Origin: Pedobacter sp. BMA
GTDB lineage: Bacteria; Bacteroidota; Bacteroidia; Sphingobacteriales; Sphingobacteriaceae
Reading direction: 5' to 3'
Assembly: GCF_001027745.1 (NCBI RefSeq)
Contig: NZ_LECU01000001.1
Location: 372,001 to 436,000, forward strand
DNA: 64,000 nucleotides
The notes under the pieces were generated by a model, which worked only from the letters and a program-made list of their open reading frames with translations, did no database searches and was not told where the DNA came from. Positions 29,401 to 37,955 of this stretch are shown here, in pieces (position 1 is the first letter of the stretch; each line of letters starts with the position of its first letter). Position numbers and translations under genes: made by a program.

Positions 29401-29690
29401 CGGTCGATCGCCACACCTGTTGTAGATTTATATCCAATGTAAGAAACTGAAATGCGGTAAGTTTTATCGGCAACCGGCAAACTGTAGTTTCCATCAATAT
29501 CTGTTGAAACTCCTTTAATAACCCTTTTATCCTTATCGATAATGACAACAGAGGCGCCAATGATGGGTTGCTTGTCTTTTTTATCAATTACCTTTCCCTT
29601 TACATAGTTGATTTGCTGGGCATGGGTAATAGCAGCCATCAGCATACAGCATAGCCAGATAAAAACACTAAAATGATATCTATTGAGCAT
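26430..29690 (-). CDS. SusC/RagA-family TonB-linked outer-membrane transporter (pair 1)
   Basis: 1086 residues. Signal peptide (about 1-24), carboxypeptidase-regulatory-like domain (KGKVIDKKDKQPIIGASV), linker with QMEEVQIVSRAK as a possible TonB box, plug domain (QIRIRGTSSINGATDPLIVLDG; LKDAAATAVWGSRGANGVLVI), then a barrel ending TVTLGLTANF with a terminal Phe as expected for BAM-dependent insertion. No STN domain. It lies 5 bp after the large FAS1 gene and 12 bp before its SusD. Uptake of oligosaccharides is powered by TonB-ExbBD, which is not encoded here. Confidence 0.94.
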   Translation of the reverse strand: MLNRYHFSVFIWLCCMLMAAITHAQQINYVKGKVIDKKDKQPIIGASVVIIDKDKRVIKGVSTDIDGNYSLPVADKTYRISVSYIGYKSTTGVAIDRPVINFQLESENNQMEEVQIVSRAKAATGSGMVIDKRDQTSSTVTIDAKELEDMQAASIDQALQGRMAGVDITASTGDPGAPMQIRIRGTSSINGATDPLIVLDGMPYDITIPSDFDFATSDENNYGQLLNIAPSDIKEISVLKDAAATAVWGSRGANGVLVITTKRGSIGPPAISYNFKGSYSKQPSPIPMLNGNQYSSLILEEFYNAGRQFSTTEFAKEFQYDKNDPYNYYNYSNNTDWLAAITRVGYLQDHNLSISGGGEKARYRASVNYFNQNGTTIGTDLNRISARVNLDYVVSEKIRFTSDFAYTHIDQNALYNPLGGRDRIRETAYTKMPNQSLYEYDEYGNLTDNFFSPAATAQGAYSATFNPLAMASAGINHQLGERITPKFSLQYKIIPELIFNGSFLVNINNTKVKTFLPQIATGRPFTESVVNTAFDQDGDSFTMNTSMNLAYSPTLGPKHNLIAFLRFDSEDSRRASQYLLATNTASSFLTDPSVDSRTNLSNSTSSAFNQSRSVGLLATAQYKFLDRYIINAGIRGDGNSKFGAGNRYGVFPSISTRWRISGEPFMKRTDKYIDDFSLRASYGKSGNAPRYDYTFYNIYQNYGFSYLGNAGVYSTNLELSNLKWETVTQSNVGITLNMFKRLYIDFDLYRKRTTDLFYEDLAVPTYNGYSTVDMNVGTMDNQGWEFNVTGTVMKSQKFRWDMSFNIAHNENVIREVSPLYPRENKGRVTQNNVYKVFVQENNPFGSFYGFKFKGVYKDKNSTIAVDENGNQIVGPNGDKVYMRFAYPSIDYVFQPGDAIYEDINHDGNIDYKDIVYLGNGNPKITGGFGTAFTINGNLKLSVNFSFRTGYDIINGTKISTTNMYSFNNQSTAVLRRWKKEGDETDMPRAIYGGGYNFLGSDRYIEDGSFVRLRSLGLKYDFAKNLMKRIGMKSISANVIVENILTFTKYTGQDPEVPIKLNGSNTVVDNSTTPPIKTVTLGLTANF

Positions 29691-29695
29691 ATTGG

Positions 29696-31921
29696 TTAGA
29701 ATTGATATTTTAAGTAAGAGTTGATTTGGTGAATTACTGTGCGGTTTGACAGCACATTACTGCGGTCGTTTGCGCCGAGTAATACATTCACCGTAGCATT
29801 GGTTACATCACGAAGAATAATGGAAGTGGTTGTATTGATGGCCACCGTTACTTTCGCTGCATCGCCCGATTCATCTTTAAGCAGGCTTTCGAAAGTCCCT
29901 GTTTTTTGTCCGTCACTGGCCACGCTGTTTTTAATGATGTGGTACTGGATAAACTTAGATACCTTACTGATATCCAATGCATCGGTTGGTGCATAATTCG
30001 GAAGCCCGTTTGCCAGTTTAGGCAGCAAACCTGCCGTTACCGCAGCCTGAATGGCCGCATTGGTTGGGATAAATACTGAATAAAAGCTACCATCACTTAC
30101 ACCCTGTATGGCGCCGGTTGTAGCATTATAAAGGGTTACGTTATTCTTCAGGAACTGAAAAAAAGAGTAGTATGGATCGGTAGTAGCCGTTCCGTATTTT
30201 TCAATGTGTTTACTTACCGGTAATGCCGTGTAGGCTAAAACCCGTGTGGCATAAACGTCAGCACCATTAACCGCCGTGGTGATGGAATCAATAGGAATGG
30301 TTTTATCACCGGTTGCTGCAAGGTCTTCCGTTCCTGCGGAAGAAAGCACCCCTCTGTTGTATTTGATGTATTCACCATTCGATGTCTCCAGAATACCTGC
30401 AGCAGTTGTGAAATTAGGCACTGCCCTGTCGCCCAAAGGAATAATATGGGTTTGAAGCAAACGGCGAAGGATAGTCAAATCACCCCTGATCGGCGCTGTA
30501 GGAAAGAACGGATCATAAGAAAAACCTAAACTCACCAGCGTGGCATCAGGGATGGGTACAATCACATATTTAAGGGAAGCGGTTTTAATAGGAATGGTAT
30601 AACCTAACACATCCAGCGCCTGCTTCATAATGTAAAAAGTTGGATCGAGGTTAACCTTTCCATATACGGTAGAAAAGGAATTGGCATTTTGTGCCGTACT
30701 CACGCCATATAGTAAACCGTTGCTCAGAAATTGTTTATCCACTACATTGGAAGGACTGAGCTTGGTTACTTCGCCCAAAAAACTGTTTACGGTGCTGAAC
30801 TTTCCTGGCCAAACCGGAACAGTGTAAAAATGCGAATTCACGAAATCCCTGATAATATCCGGTCTTAAAGCATATAATTCTGAAAGCTGTGCTTTGTAGT
30901 TTCCCGGCTGAAGCCTGTTCTTAGCATAATATTTCAGCAAAACCTTCGAATAAGCTTCCACTGCGGCATCAGTTGGTGCAAAAATGGTATACATACCCGC
31001 CTGGGCATCATTTGCATCAAGCTTTAGATAGTTTTCATTGTTTGGTGAAAATCCTAAAACACCACTGTATATTTTAGCATAAACATTATCGCTTTTACCG
31101 GTAAGCACCTGATAACGGTGACTGATATCGGTGTTTATGCTATACGAAACGTATTTATCGAGCAGTGATTTAAAAGCGCTGTATTGTGTTTTGGCAGTAA
31201 TGTACTGATCTATGCTTTGCGGTGGCGTTAATACCCTATCAATGATATGGATAACCCCATTTTCAGCTACAATATCCTGCTCGGTAATTTTTGCGGGGCC
31301 AACATTTTTACCGGTATACTCTGTTCCGGGGAAAAAGTAATTATAATCAGTAGCTCCTATGCCGGCAAAGGTCATGAAAGGAGGTAAAAAATACGGTAGA
31401 TTTTTGTTATTGAAATCGGTTGACAGGTAACTGCCGTTGCGGTTAGCCGCGATCACTTTTATTGAACGGCCATCATTGTCGATACCATCGTAAACAAAGT
31501 CGTAGAAAACCGTTCTGCGTCTGAAACCAGAGTTTTTAACAAAACCCCTGGCAGTGAGGTTATCACTTAAACGTTCGATCTTCTCGCCATCGTAGGTCAT
31601 GGAGTAACGCACAATCGCGGAAGCTTGGTCAGCACTTATTTCTGTCAGGTTATTTTCTTTCAGGTAAAGCGCAAAAGCTTCATCGGTAGGTGCAAATACG
31701 GTCCAGGAGCCGGCCGCGCTTAAAGTTTCCTTATAACCTGATTTATCGATACACTCGAGAAATTTGGTAAAGTTTCCTTTTGCCTGAAGCTGTTGGTAAA
31801 TGGGATCGGCAAGTGTTTCTGGCCTGCCATAAAACTCATCGAATTCCTTTTTCCGGCAACTGCTCAGCACGATGACAAATGTCAGTAAGACAAATAATGA
31901 TTGTTGTAAAATTTTACTCAT
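29696..31921 (-). CDS. Large multi-FAS1 lipoprotein, first gene of the SusCD/FAS1 operon
   Basis: 741 residues from the ATG at 31921 (an in-frame ATG at 31939 is also possible). Lipobox VIVLSSCRKKEFD. Four FAS1-like units can be traced: about 40-235 (SWTVFAPTDEAFALY ... NGVIHIIDRVL), 240-400 (MYTIFAPTDAAVEAY), 405-565 (a diverged copy around FYIMKQALDVLGY) and 570-741 (FYSVFIPTNAAIQAA ... NRTVIHQINSYL). As the promoter-proximal gene it should be the most strongly expressed of the operon. A role as an extended surface adhesin or glycan-binding arm for the SusCD complex is inferred. No enzyme motif was found. Confidence 0.82.
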   Translation of the reverse strand: MSKILQQSLFVLLTFVIVLSSCRKKEFDEFYGRPETLADPIYQQLQAKGNFTKFLECIDKSGYKETLSAAGSWTVFAPTDEAFALYLKENNLTEISADQASAIVRYSMTYDGEKIERLSDNLTARGFVKNSGFRRRTVFYDFVYDGIDNDGRSIKVIAANRNGSYLSTDFNNKNLPYFLPPFMTFAGIGATDYNYFFPGTEYTGKNVGPAKITEQDIVAENGVIHIIDRVLTPPQSIDQYITAKTQYSAFKSLLDKYVSYSINTDISHRYQVLTGKSDNVYAKIYSGVLGFSPNNENYLKLDANDAQAGMYTIFAPTDAAVEAYSKVLLKYYAKNRLQPGNYKAQLSELYALRPDIIRDFVNSHFYTVPVWPGKFSTVNSFLGEVTKLSPSNVVDKQFLSNGLLYGVSTAQNANSFSTVYGKVNLDPTFYIMKQALDVLGYTIPIKTASLKYVIVPIPDATLVSLGFSYDPFFPTAPIRGDLTILRRLLQTHIIPLGDRAVPNFTTAAGILETSNGEYIKYNRGVLSSAGTEDLAATGDKTIPIDSITTAVNGADVYATRVLAYTALPVSKHIEKYGTATTDPYYSFFQFLKNNVTLYNATTGAIQGVSDGSFYSVFIPTNAAIQAAVTAGLLPKLANGLPNYAPTDALDISKVSKFIQYHIIKNSVASDGQKTGTFESLLKDESGDAAKVTVAINTTTSIILRDVTNATVNVLLGANDRSNVLSNRTVIHQINSYLKYQF

Positions 31922-31939
31922 AGCAATTTTATTAGACAT

Positions 31940-32231
31940 GACGGTCTTAAGCTAAATTGCGAACAAGAATCTATGAGGATCGGTTAGGGTTAATGAGTTG
32001 AGCGGCTAGGGAATAAGAGTAGATTTTTATTGCATAAATCAGGCTTAACGATCGTTAATTTTAATATTTGGTTTTCGGTTATTTGGTTAGTAAAATAATT
32101 GATTTAAATATAGAGACATCGGCAGCTTCTCCCATCCTGTACTATCCTGTCGGTTATTATAAAATCTTAGCATAAAAAGGAATACATCCGGTCTGATGCT
32201 TATAAATCGATTTACGTCTGATTTTTATTTT
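31940..32231 (-). other. Gene-free leader and promoter region of the SusCD/FAS1 operon
   Basis: About 290 bp of AT-rich sequence with no supportable gene. It holds the direct-repeat site at 32134-32150 and a TTGGTTAG word (32083-32091 with the next T) that recurs near other starts in this window. No exact TAnnTTTG box was found on the minus strand. The distance of about 210 bp from the direct repeat to the start codon allows a long mRNA leader. Confidence 0.5.
32134..32150 (-). promoter_or_regulatory. Direct-repeat operator site A (ATCCTGT-N3-ATCCTGT)
   Basis: Two identical 7-bp half-sites, ATCCTGT at 32134-32140 and 32144-32150, are separated by ACT, giving exactly one helical turn (10 bp) between them. 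Three further copies occur upstream of other PUL units at 42097, 50607 and 52217 in the same orientation. It is about 210 bp upstream of the FAS1-SusC operon start. Likely an activator binding site. Confidence 0.65.
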
Positions 32232-32259
32232 AAAAAAAAAGTGCCAAAAGGCACTTTTT
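32232..32259 (-). terminator. Intrinsic terminator after the GH106 gene
   Basis: AAAAAGTGCC (32236-32245) and GGCACTTTTT (32250-32259) form a perfect stem with an AAAA loop. On the minus strand it ends in a run of nine T. It starts 24 bp after the GH106 stop and closes the GH2-GH105-GH31-mutarotase-GH106 unit before the FAS1/SusCD operon promoter. Confidence 0.88.
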
Positions 32260-32282
32260 AAGTATTTAAACCGGAATTACTG

Positions 32283-35045
32283 TTAAAAAAATGGGGTGAT
32301 TGTTACCGGTCCGACAAGTCCGGAAGGCTGTACTTCCCAGTTTGACGCATCAAATGGCTTGTAATCGATGTTAACAAAGTTGATTTCATGGTAATTTCTC
32401 CATTGAATTTTCTTCCGGTCCATATCGCGGATCCGGTTGGCCATCAGGTTTACCACCTCAATTTTGATGGTATTTTTCCCGGGTTTCAAATATTTTCCAA
32501 TGCGGGCCTCAAATGGGATACTCCATAAAATACCCAGTTCCTGTCCATTGATCCATACCTTTGCGCTTTCATCAACCTGGTGGAGGTTTAATACATATTC
32601 GCTGGCGTTTTTGGTTGGCAGGTTAAACTCAGATGTATACACACCAGTACCTGAAAAGGCTTCCAGTTTCGGGTCTTTTAAATCCGTCCATGAAACCAGT
32701 TGATCCAGTTGCTGATCAGCAGGAAGCTCAGGTCCGCCACTGGTAAAATGGAGGTGCCATGGCTGGTTAAGGGTAAGTGTATTTCCGGCTTTATTCAGAT
32801 AACGCCATGCCGCATTATGTGGCTGTTGTTGCGCAACCAGCAGAAACAGTGCTTCGCCGGATTTAATCTGCACATGTACTTTCTGATCCTTCATCGCTGC
32901 TGCACCTATTGCGCCGCTCTGCGGGTCAAGCAAGGTCACGTTCCCCGGCGTATTGAGCGGCAGGTAAGTATCGATATCTTTCGCCGTATGGTTAACAGTA
33001 TAATAATATGTGGCATTATTAACCTTACGCTTAATCATCTGCAGGCCTGTATCTGTTAAGGCTTCCCTGTTGATGCCGATACTGCTTAACGCCACCCGGA
33101 CATCTTTGCTCAGGAGTATTTTTCCTTTGCCTGCAGGATAAACCCCTATGCCGTCTGCACCTTTTCTAAAGGCAAGTCTGGCGAGCGTAGATGTAAGTTT
33201 AGCGCGTCTGTTTTCAAGATCATTTAAACCGGGAACATCCTGAGGTAATTCCTGGAAAATAACCGTTGCACCGTTTTCCGCCAATTGTACAATATTATCT
33301 AAAGTTTCAGTACGCATCATTTGGCTGGAGGGCACGATGAGCACCTGGTAAGACGACGCATTTTCTGCAGTTTGTAAAGCTTTGTTCAGCACTTTTGTCC
33401 GGCCGAGCAAGCGATCGGATGCAAAATCATAGGCGTAACCGGATTTAGAAAGCTGGGTAGCCAATTGATAGAACGCCGAAGGATGTAACCATTCGTCTAC
33501 GTCGTGAACTTTCAATGCCATATCCAACCCTTTTGCCTGATTCCATACATCATAAACCGGCCAGTAAATTAAGATTTCATTGTCGGGCTTTCCGGCTTGT
33601 AATATCGACTGGCAGCGGGCGATATAGTCATTTAAACCTTTGGCGTGCGGCCATAGGCTGTTATTGGGATTCATCTCTACCGAAGCATAAAACAACCAGC
33701 CCGGCCAGGATACATTTTCGGGTGAATTGGTGGTGCCATGATAGAAAATATGGTTTATTCCAGAAAGGAACAGCTTCTCGGCTTCGGGCTTGCATTGCGA
33801 GTATGATGTTTTAAAATGTTCGGTGAGCCAGGTAAAGGTTTCGGACGAAACCAGGTTCTTTCCGTTGGTATGTGCCGCCGATGAAGCAAACATACTCATG
33901 ATCGGATCAGGATCAACATTCCTGATGTCCTCCTTATTCCGGCGCAGTCCGGGAATACCGAAAGCACTTGAACCGAAAATCTCGGTTTCAGGAATATCTA
34001 CTGTTCCGTATAAATCAAGCAGGTTCCCCGGTGATCCATGCGACTGGTTTTTGGTCAGTGAATGCAGGCCATGGGCCCAGTCTGTCCAGTTTTTGGTAAA
34101 GTTATCCAGCAGAAGTTCGTCCATCGTTTCGCGATAGTCGGACTTTAGGCGGGCAACCTGGCCGCTGGTGGAATCCTTGCCTGCAAGGTCTTTGATGTGC
34201 TTTGCGAGATCATATCCCCTGTTTTTCTTGAATGTTTCGAAAAAAGTGGGCGTCCACGTGGCACCATAAACCTCATAGCTGTCATTAAAAAATGAACGGA
34301 TCCCCTGAGGTTGATTTCCAAAAGCATCGGTAAATCTTTTGAGGTAAACATTTACCGATTGCCGGTCGAGGTGATCGAGCGTAAAGCCCTCCCCTCCCGG
34401 TGCTGCTCGTTTTACCATCTGGCGGGTTTTGCCTGCGAAGGCAGCATATATTTTCCATGTGCCTGATTTGGGCGACCAGTTCAAGGTACCATCCTGCTGT
34501 ACAGCTGCCAGTATATTTTCGGTTTCCCCGTTTGGCCCGTATGCCGTTAATGCCTGTAGCCGTGCAAAATCCTGCTTAGCTTCTTTAACTTTTATTCCCT
34601 CATTTAACTTCTCGCCGGCTTTTAGCTCGTAGTCCTGAATAATGAGTTTAGTAGCCGCGTTTTCAGGTTTAACCTGCGGACCGCCAAAGGGCCAGCCTGT
34701 ACCGGTATTCATATCTACGCCCACACCCAATGCATTGGCTTTCTTCACCGTGAAATGCAGGACGTCCATCCATTGGGGGGAAAGGAATTGCAGGTATTGT
34801 TTTTCGTAACCCACTGCCCCGTAGATCGGGGTGATTTCCACCCCGCCTAAACCCGCATATTTGTATTTCTGCAATACAATACCCAGGTTCTTTTCATCAA
34901 CCGCATTGCCCATCCACCACCAGCGGGTCCAGGGTTTCATTTGCTGTTCTATTTTAGGCCAGGCAACGACTTTTGCCGCTTGCTGTGCGTGTAATTGTGC
35001 AGCAGCACTAAGGGCGAGGAAAAGCAGAATTCTTTTTTTTAACAT
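32283..35045 (-). CDS. GH106 alpha-L-rhamnosidase, secreted
   Basis: 920 residues with a signal peptide (about 1-21, ending LHAQQ). The mature start PWTRWWWMGNAVDEKNLG and GLGGVEITPIYG are GH106 hallmarks. SSETFTWLTEHF (Glu402) and the later GINHIFYHGTTNSP lie in the predicted active-site region. The C-terminus is a beta-sandwich with KVWINGQELGILWSIPFEA, usual for the family. GH106 enzymes are inverting exo-alpha-L-rhamnosidases acting on RG-I or RG-II oligosaccharides. It lies 6 bp downstream of the rhamnose mutarotase gene, which fits release and use of rhamnose. Last gene of its unit. Confidence 0.93.
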   Translation of the reverse strand: MLKKRILLFLALSAAAQLHAQQAAKVVAWPKIEQQMKPWTRWWWMGNAVDEKNLGIVLQKYKYAGLGGVEITPIYGAVGYEKQYLQFLSPQWMDVLHFTVKKANALGVGVDMNTGTGWPFGGPQVKPENAATKLIIQDYELKAGEKLNEGIKVKEAKQDFARLQALTAYGPNGETENILAAVQQDGTLNWSPKSGTWKIYAAFAGKTRQMVKRAAPGGEGFTLDHLDRQSVNVYLKRFTDAFGNQPQGIRSFFNDSYEVYGATWTPTFFETFKKNRGYDLAKHIKDLAGKDSTSGQVARLKSDYRETMDELLLDNFTKNWTDWAHGLHSLTKNQSHGSPGNLLDLYGTVDIPETEIFGSSAFGIPGLRRNKEDIRNVDPDPIMSMFASSAAHTNGKNLVSSETFTWLTEHFKTSYSQCKPEAEKLFLSGINHIFYHGTTNSPENVSWPGWLFYASVEMNPNNSLWPHAKGLNDYIARCQSILQAGKPDNEILIYWPVYDVWNQAKGLDMALKVHDVDEWLHPSAFYQLATQLSKSGYAYDFASDRLLGRTKVLNKALQTAENASSYQVLIVPSSQMMRTETLDNIVQLAENGATVIFQELPQDVPGLNDLENRRAKLTSTLARLAFRKGADGIGVYPAGKGKILLSKDVRVALSSIGINREALTDTGLQMIKRKVNNATYYYTVNHTAKDIDTYLPLNTPGNVTLLDPQSGAIGAAAMKDQKVHVQIKSGEALFLLVAQQQPHNAAWRYLNKAGNTLTLNQPWHLHFTSGGPELPADQQLDQLVSWTDLKDPKLEAFSGTGVYTSEFNLPTKNASEYVLNLHQVDESAKVWINGQELGILWSIPFEARIGKYLKPGKNTIKIEVVNLMANRIRDMDRKKIQWRNYHEINFVNIDYKPFDASNWEVQPSGLVGPVTITPFF

Positions 35046-35051
35046 GATAGC

Positions 35052-35360
35052 TTAATCAAGGTGAAAGACCATATCGAGGGGAACGCTTACAGGCGAATGA
35101 TCAGGGTTGGTTTCCATGATGTCGGCCATGTAGGCCCACCACTTTTGTACAATTTCGGTGCTGCCCAGATCCTGAGATGAGTTACCGCTTTGCTGTTGTA
35201 CCGCAAACAAGGTATTGGTTTCTTCGTCGAGGAAAATGGAATAGTCGCTGATGCCGTTGGCTTTGAGCAAAGCCAATAATTCCGGCCAGATCTGATCGTG
35301 ACGGGTTTTATATTCTGCCGCGGATCCGGACTTGAGTTTCATTTTGAAGGCAATTTTCAT
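35052..35360 (-). CDS. rhaM: L-rhamnose mutarotase
   Basis: 102 residues, the family's standard size, without a signal peptide, hence cytoplasmic. [28 protein letters not shown] and [16 protein letters not shown] match the RhaM/RhaU dimeric alpha/beta-barrel fold; the His of HxxIWPE is the expected catalytic residue. It interconverts alpha and beta anomers of L-rhamnose for entry into rhamnose catabolism. Its position between GH31 and GH106 in a pectin-degrading operon is strong context for rhamnose as a main product. No rhamnose isomerase, kinase or permease gene is in the window. Confidence 0.92.
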   Translation of the reverse strand: MKIAFKMKLKSGSAAEYKTRHDQIWPELLALLKANGISDYSIFLDEETNTLFAVQQQSGNSSQDLGSTEIVQKWWAYMADIMETNPDHSPVSVPLDMVFHLD

Positions 35361-35386
35361 TGTTTGTTTTTTAACGCATGCTTTTT

Positions 35387-35469
35387 GTTCCCGCGGATGA
35401 CGCGGATTTAAAAGACTTTTTTTCTTATCTTATAACATTGTTCCCGCGGATGACGCGGATGACGCAGAT
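35387..35469. repeat. Tandem GC-rich direct repeats between the GH31 and mutarotase genes
   Basis: The 21-bp unit that starts GTTCCCGCGGATGACGCGG occurs exactly at 35387-35407 and 35440-35460, 53 bp apart, and the second copy continues with a further GACGCAGAT (35461-35469). The units are strikingly GC-rich in a 110-bp AT-rich spacer. Similar GATGACGC(G/A) words are known to me as scattered intergenic repeats in Pedobacter-like genomes (recollection, unchecked). Function unknown. Confidence 0.75.
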
Positions 35470-35470
35470 T

Positions 35471-37918
35471 TTAATTGATTTGGAAGTTGATGTCTGTACT
35501 GTTATTTCCTTTTGACTTTATCCAGAGCGTTCTGGTTTTTTCGTCATAGAACCAGCCTGCAATTTTATCCAGTTTTCCGGCATGGTTAACTACATTCAAC
35601 TTTGCATTATTTTCGGTTACCTGCTTCGGTGCCGTTTTACTATTCCAGTGGATTTTAGCCATGTACTGATGTCTGCCGGGCTGGAACGATCCGACAGGCT
35701 TTTCTATTTTTAATACCAGTGTGCTTACTTTCAGCGATGAACTAATGCGGGTTGTGGCAAATTTACCGGTTTTGTAATCCGAGCTCAGGTTATCATCTTC
35801 GTAAAGGTCATACCTGGAATCGCCAAAAGGAAATACATCCAGTGTAATTACATCTACCGCTTTTTCGCCGCTATAATTCATTTCCGGCTGCATCGGGATA
35901 ATGCTCCCCGCCTTTACAAAAAGCGGAATGGTATCTAAGGGAGCCACCACATGATGATAGCTTTTACCGTCATATTTTTCATTGGTCCAGTAGTTAAACC
36001 AGGTTCCTTCAGGCAGGTAAACCGAGCGCGTAATGGCTCCTTTTGTGGTCACCGGAGCCACCATCAGGTTATCGCCAAACAGGTACTGATCGCCGATTTC
36101 ATACACATTTTCATCATCCTGATGATTCAAAACCAGTGCCCTCATCATCGGCATACCTGTTGCATATTGCTGATGCATGGTGGTATAGAGATAAGGAAAC
36201 AGCCTGTACCTCAGTAGATCGTATTTTTTGAAATTTCTTAAAGCATCTTCACCGTATTTCCAGGGTTCTTTATACCCGGGATGGTCCATCCCGAAAACCA
36301 GGGCAATGGGGCTGAACATACCAAACTGCACCCAGCGGATATAGAGCTCAGGATCGGTCTGATGTTCGAAGCCGCCCATGCAGTGTGCCCAGGAACCTAC
36401 CCCTGAAATACCAATATTTAGTCCGGCCTTAATTACCGGAGCAAAGTATTGCCACTCGCTGGGCCAGTCGCCGGCAAAAATATAAGGGTAACGCTGGATA
36501 CCGGAATACCCTTCACGGGTTTGGTTCAACCCTCTGAAACCGTTAAACTTTTCAAATTCCAGAAAAGGCGCCTTTGCATAGGCCACAGGAAACACATTGT
36601 GTAAGCGCTCTGCATCCTTACCTGTGGGGCCTACTTTTTCACTTTCATTTGCGAGAGCTCCAAAAGCACTTCCTTCATCTGTTTTGAGGAATTTGGCGCC
36701 CAGTTTAGCTACACGCATTACCCCATTGTCCCACCACCATTGCGTGGCCTTCTGGTCGAAGAAGTTGACAAACTCTCCTGGCTTACCATTCTCTGGATAG
36801 GTATACCCTTTGGCCTGTGCCTGATCAAGCAGGTTAAGCTTTTTTGCATTGTCAAATCTCGGGCGGAGATGCAGTCCCACCATTTTATAGTTCATGGCAT
36901 AAATGCTATCAAACATGCCTTTAGGGTTTTTAAAAGTTTCTCTCCACTCGAAGGAAGTAGCACCCTTGCCACCGATTTCGCCAAATAAGCGCCAGGTAGA
37001 ATCCAGCCAGAGCAAATCAACCGGAATGCCCAGTTCCCGGTATTTTCTGGCCAGTTCCACCACATACTGATCCGAAGTTTTCTCTTCATAACCCCAGGTG
37101 CCGCCACTGTAAGTACCGGCATGTAAACCGAGGGCAAACTGAGGCAGCAGGGGCGATTTACCTGTAACCGCAGTGTAGGAATTTAAGATGGATGGGAAGG
37201 TGGGCCCATAGATGAAATAGTAATCCAGTTCCCCGTCGGCAGCCTTAAAGCTATATTCGTTTTTATTGGATGAACCCATATCCCATTCTGTGGCAAATGA
37301 ATTATGCAGAAAAATACCATAACCTTTGGTACTCATAAAAAATGGCACCGGACAATAATTAGCCTCCAGAATATTGTAAGCACCAATGGCATGAGGCAGG
37401 CCTTTTCCGCGGCCGACATTTAAGGTTACTTTTTTAAAGCGGCGGTCCATGAAATCCATGCGCTCACCAAAACCAAAGAAATGTTCGTCGGCCTGAAGCT
37501 TTTTGGTTACCCCCACCCTGCTATTTTCTTTTACAGTGGCACCATTCACTTCCGAACTGAGCAGCTTTCCTTTTAAATCGTAAACATCTATCCTGAATGG
37601 CGACTTATTGAGCTTAACCACTATCTTTCCGGTAGTCAGAATAAACTGGTCTTTCTTCTCCACTACGGTAGCAGCAACCGCCGGCCAATCGTACCTGATG
37701 ACCATTAAATCTTCATCTTTTTCAAAGGTATGATTCCAGCTGCTGCGTAACCTGAACATTTCCGGCGTGCAGAAATCCAGTTTTATTTCGCCTTTGGTGG
37801 TGGAAAATGAAATGGCATTTCCCTGTCGTTTGAAACCGGCTTTGTAATCGCCAATGCTTTGCGAAAATGCAGCGGTTGCAGACAGGATCAGGGCAAACGC
37901 TAAATATCTTTTTAACAT
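35471..37918 (-). CDS. GH31 glycoside hydrolase (alpha-glucosidase/xylosidase/galactosidase type), secreted
   Basis: 815 residues with a signal peptide (about 1-19, ending AAFSQ). GH31 layout: N-terminal beta-sandwich, TIM barrel, and C-terminal beta domains with GDQYLFGDNLMVAPV and VKAGSIIPMQPEM. The predicted nucleophile is Asp414 in FLKTDEGSAFG, and the acid/base is Asp484 in FAGDWPSEW. GH31 contains alpha-glucosidases, alpha-xylosidases and alpha-galactosidases; specificity is not settled by motif. Placed among RG-I enzymes, it may remove an alpha-linked decorating sugar such as galactose or xylose (inference). It is 110 bp upstream of rhaM and separated from it by the GC-rich repeats. 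Confidence 0.88.
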   Translation of the reverse strand: MLKRYLAFALILSATAAFSQSIGDYKAGFKRQGNAISFSTTKGEIKLDFCTPEMFRLRSSWNHTFEKDEDLMVIRYDWPAVAATVVEKKDQFILTTGKIVVKLNKSPFRIDVYDLKGKLLSSEVNGATVKENSRVGVTKKLQADEHFFGFGERMDFMDRRFKKVTLNVGRGKGLPHAIGAYNILEANYCPVPFFMSTKGYGIFLHNSFATEWDMGSSNKNEYSFKAADGELDYYFIYGPTFPSILNSYTAVTGKSPLLPQFALGLHAGTYSGGTWGYEEKTSDQYVVELARKYRELGIPVDLLWLDSTWRLFGEIGGKGATSFEWRETFKNPKGMFDSIYAMNYKMVGLHLRPRFDNAKKLNLLDQAQAKGYTYPENGKPGEFVNFFDQKATQWWWDNGVMRVAKLGAKFLKTDEGSAFGALANESEKVGPTGKDAERLHNVFPVAYAKAPFLEFEKFNGFRGLNQTREGYSGIQRYPYIFAGDWPSEWQYFAPVIKAGLNIGISGVGSWAHCMGGFEHQTDPELYIRWVQFGMFSPIALVFGMDHPGYKEPWKYGEDALRNFKKYDLLRYRLFPYLYTTMHQQYATGMPMMRALVLNHQDDENVYEIGDQYLFGDNLMVAPVTTKGAITRSVYLPEGTWFNYWTNEKYDGKSYHHVVAPLDTIPLFVKAGSIIPMQPEMNYSGEKAVDVITLDVFPFGDSRYDLYEDDNLSSDYKTGKFATTRISSSLKVSTLVLKIEKPVGSFQPGRHQYMAKIHWNSKTAPKQVTENNAKLNVVNHAGKLDKIAGWFYDEKTRTLWIKSKGNNSTDINFQIN

Positions 37919-37955
37919 ATGTGTCTTGTGAATCGGAATTCCCGGGATATTGGTA

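Noticed and set aside
18385..29690. The two SusC genes as recent duplicates.
   Set aside because: Their sequences differ strongly outside the family motifs (different N-domains, barrel and C-terminus), so they are old paralogues and not a recent repeat.
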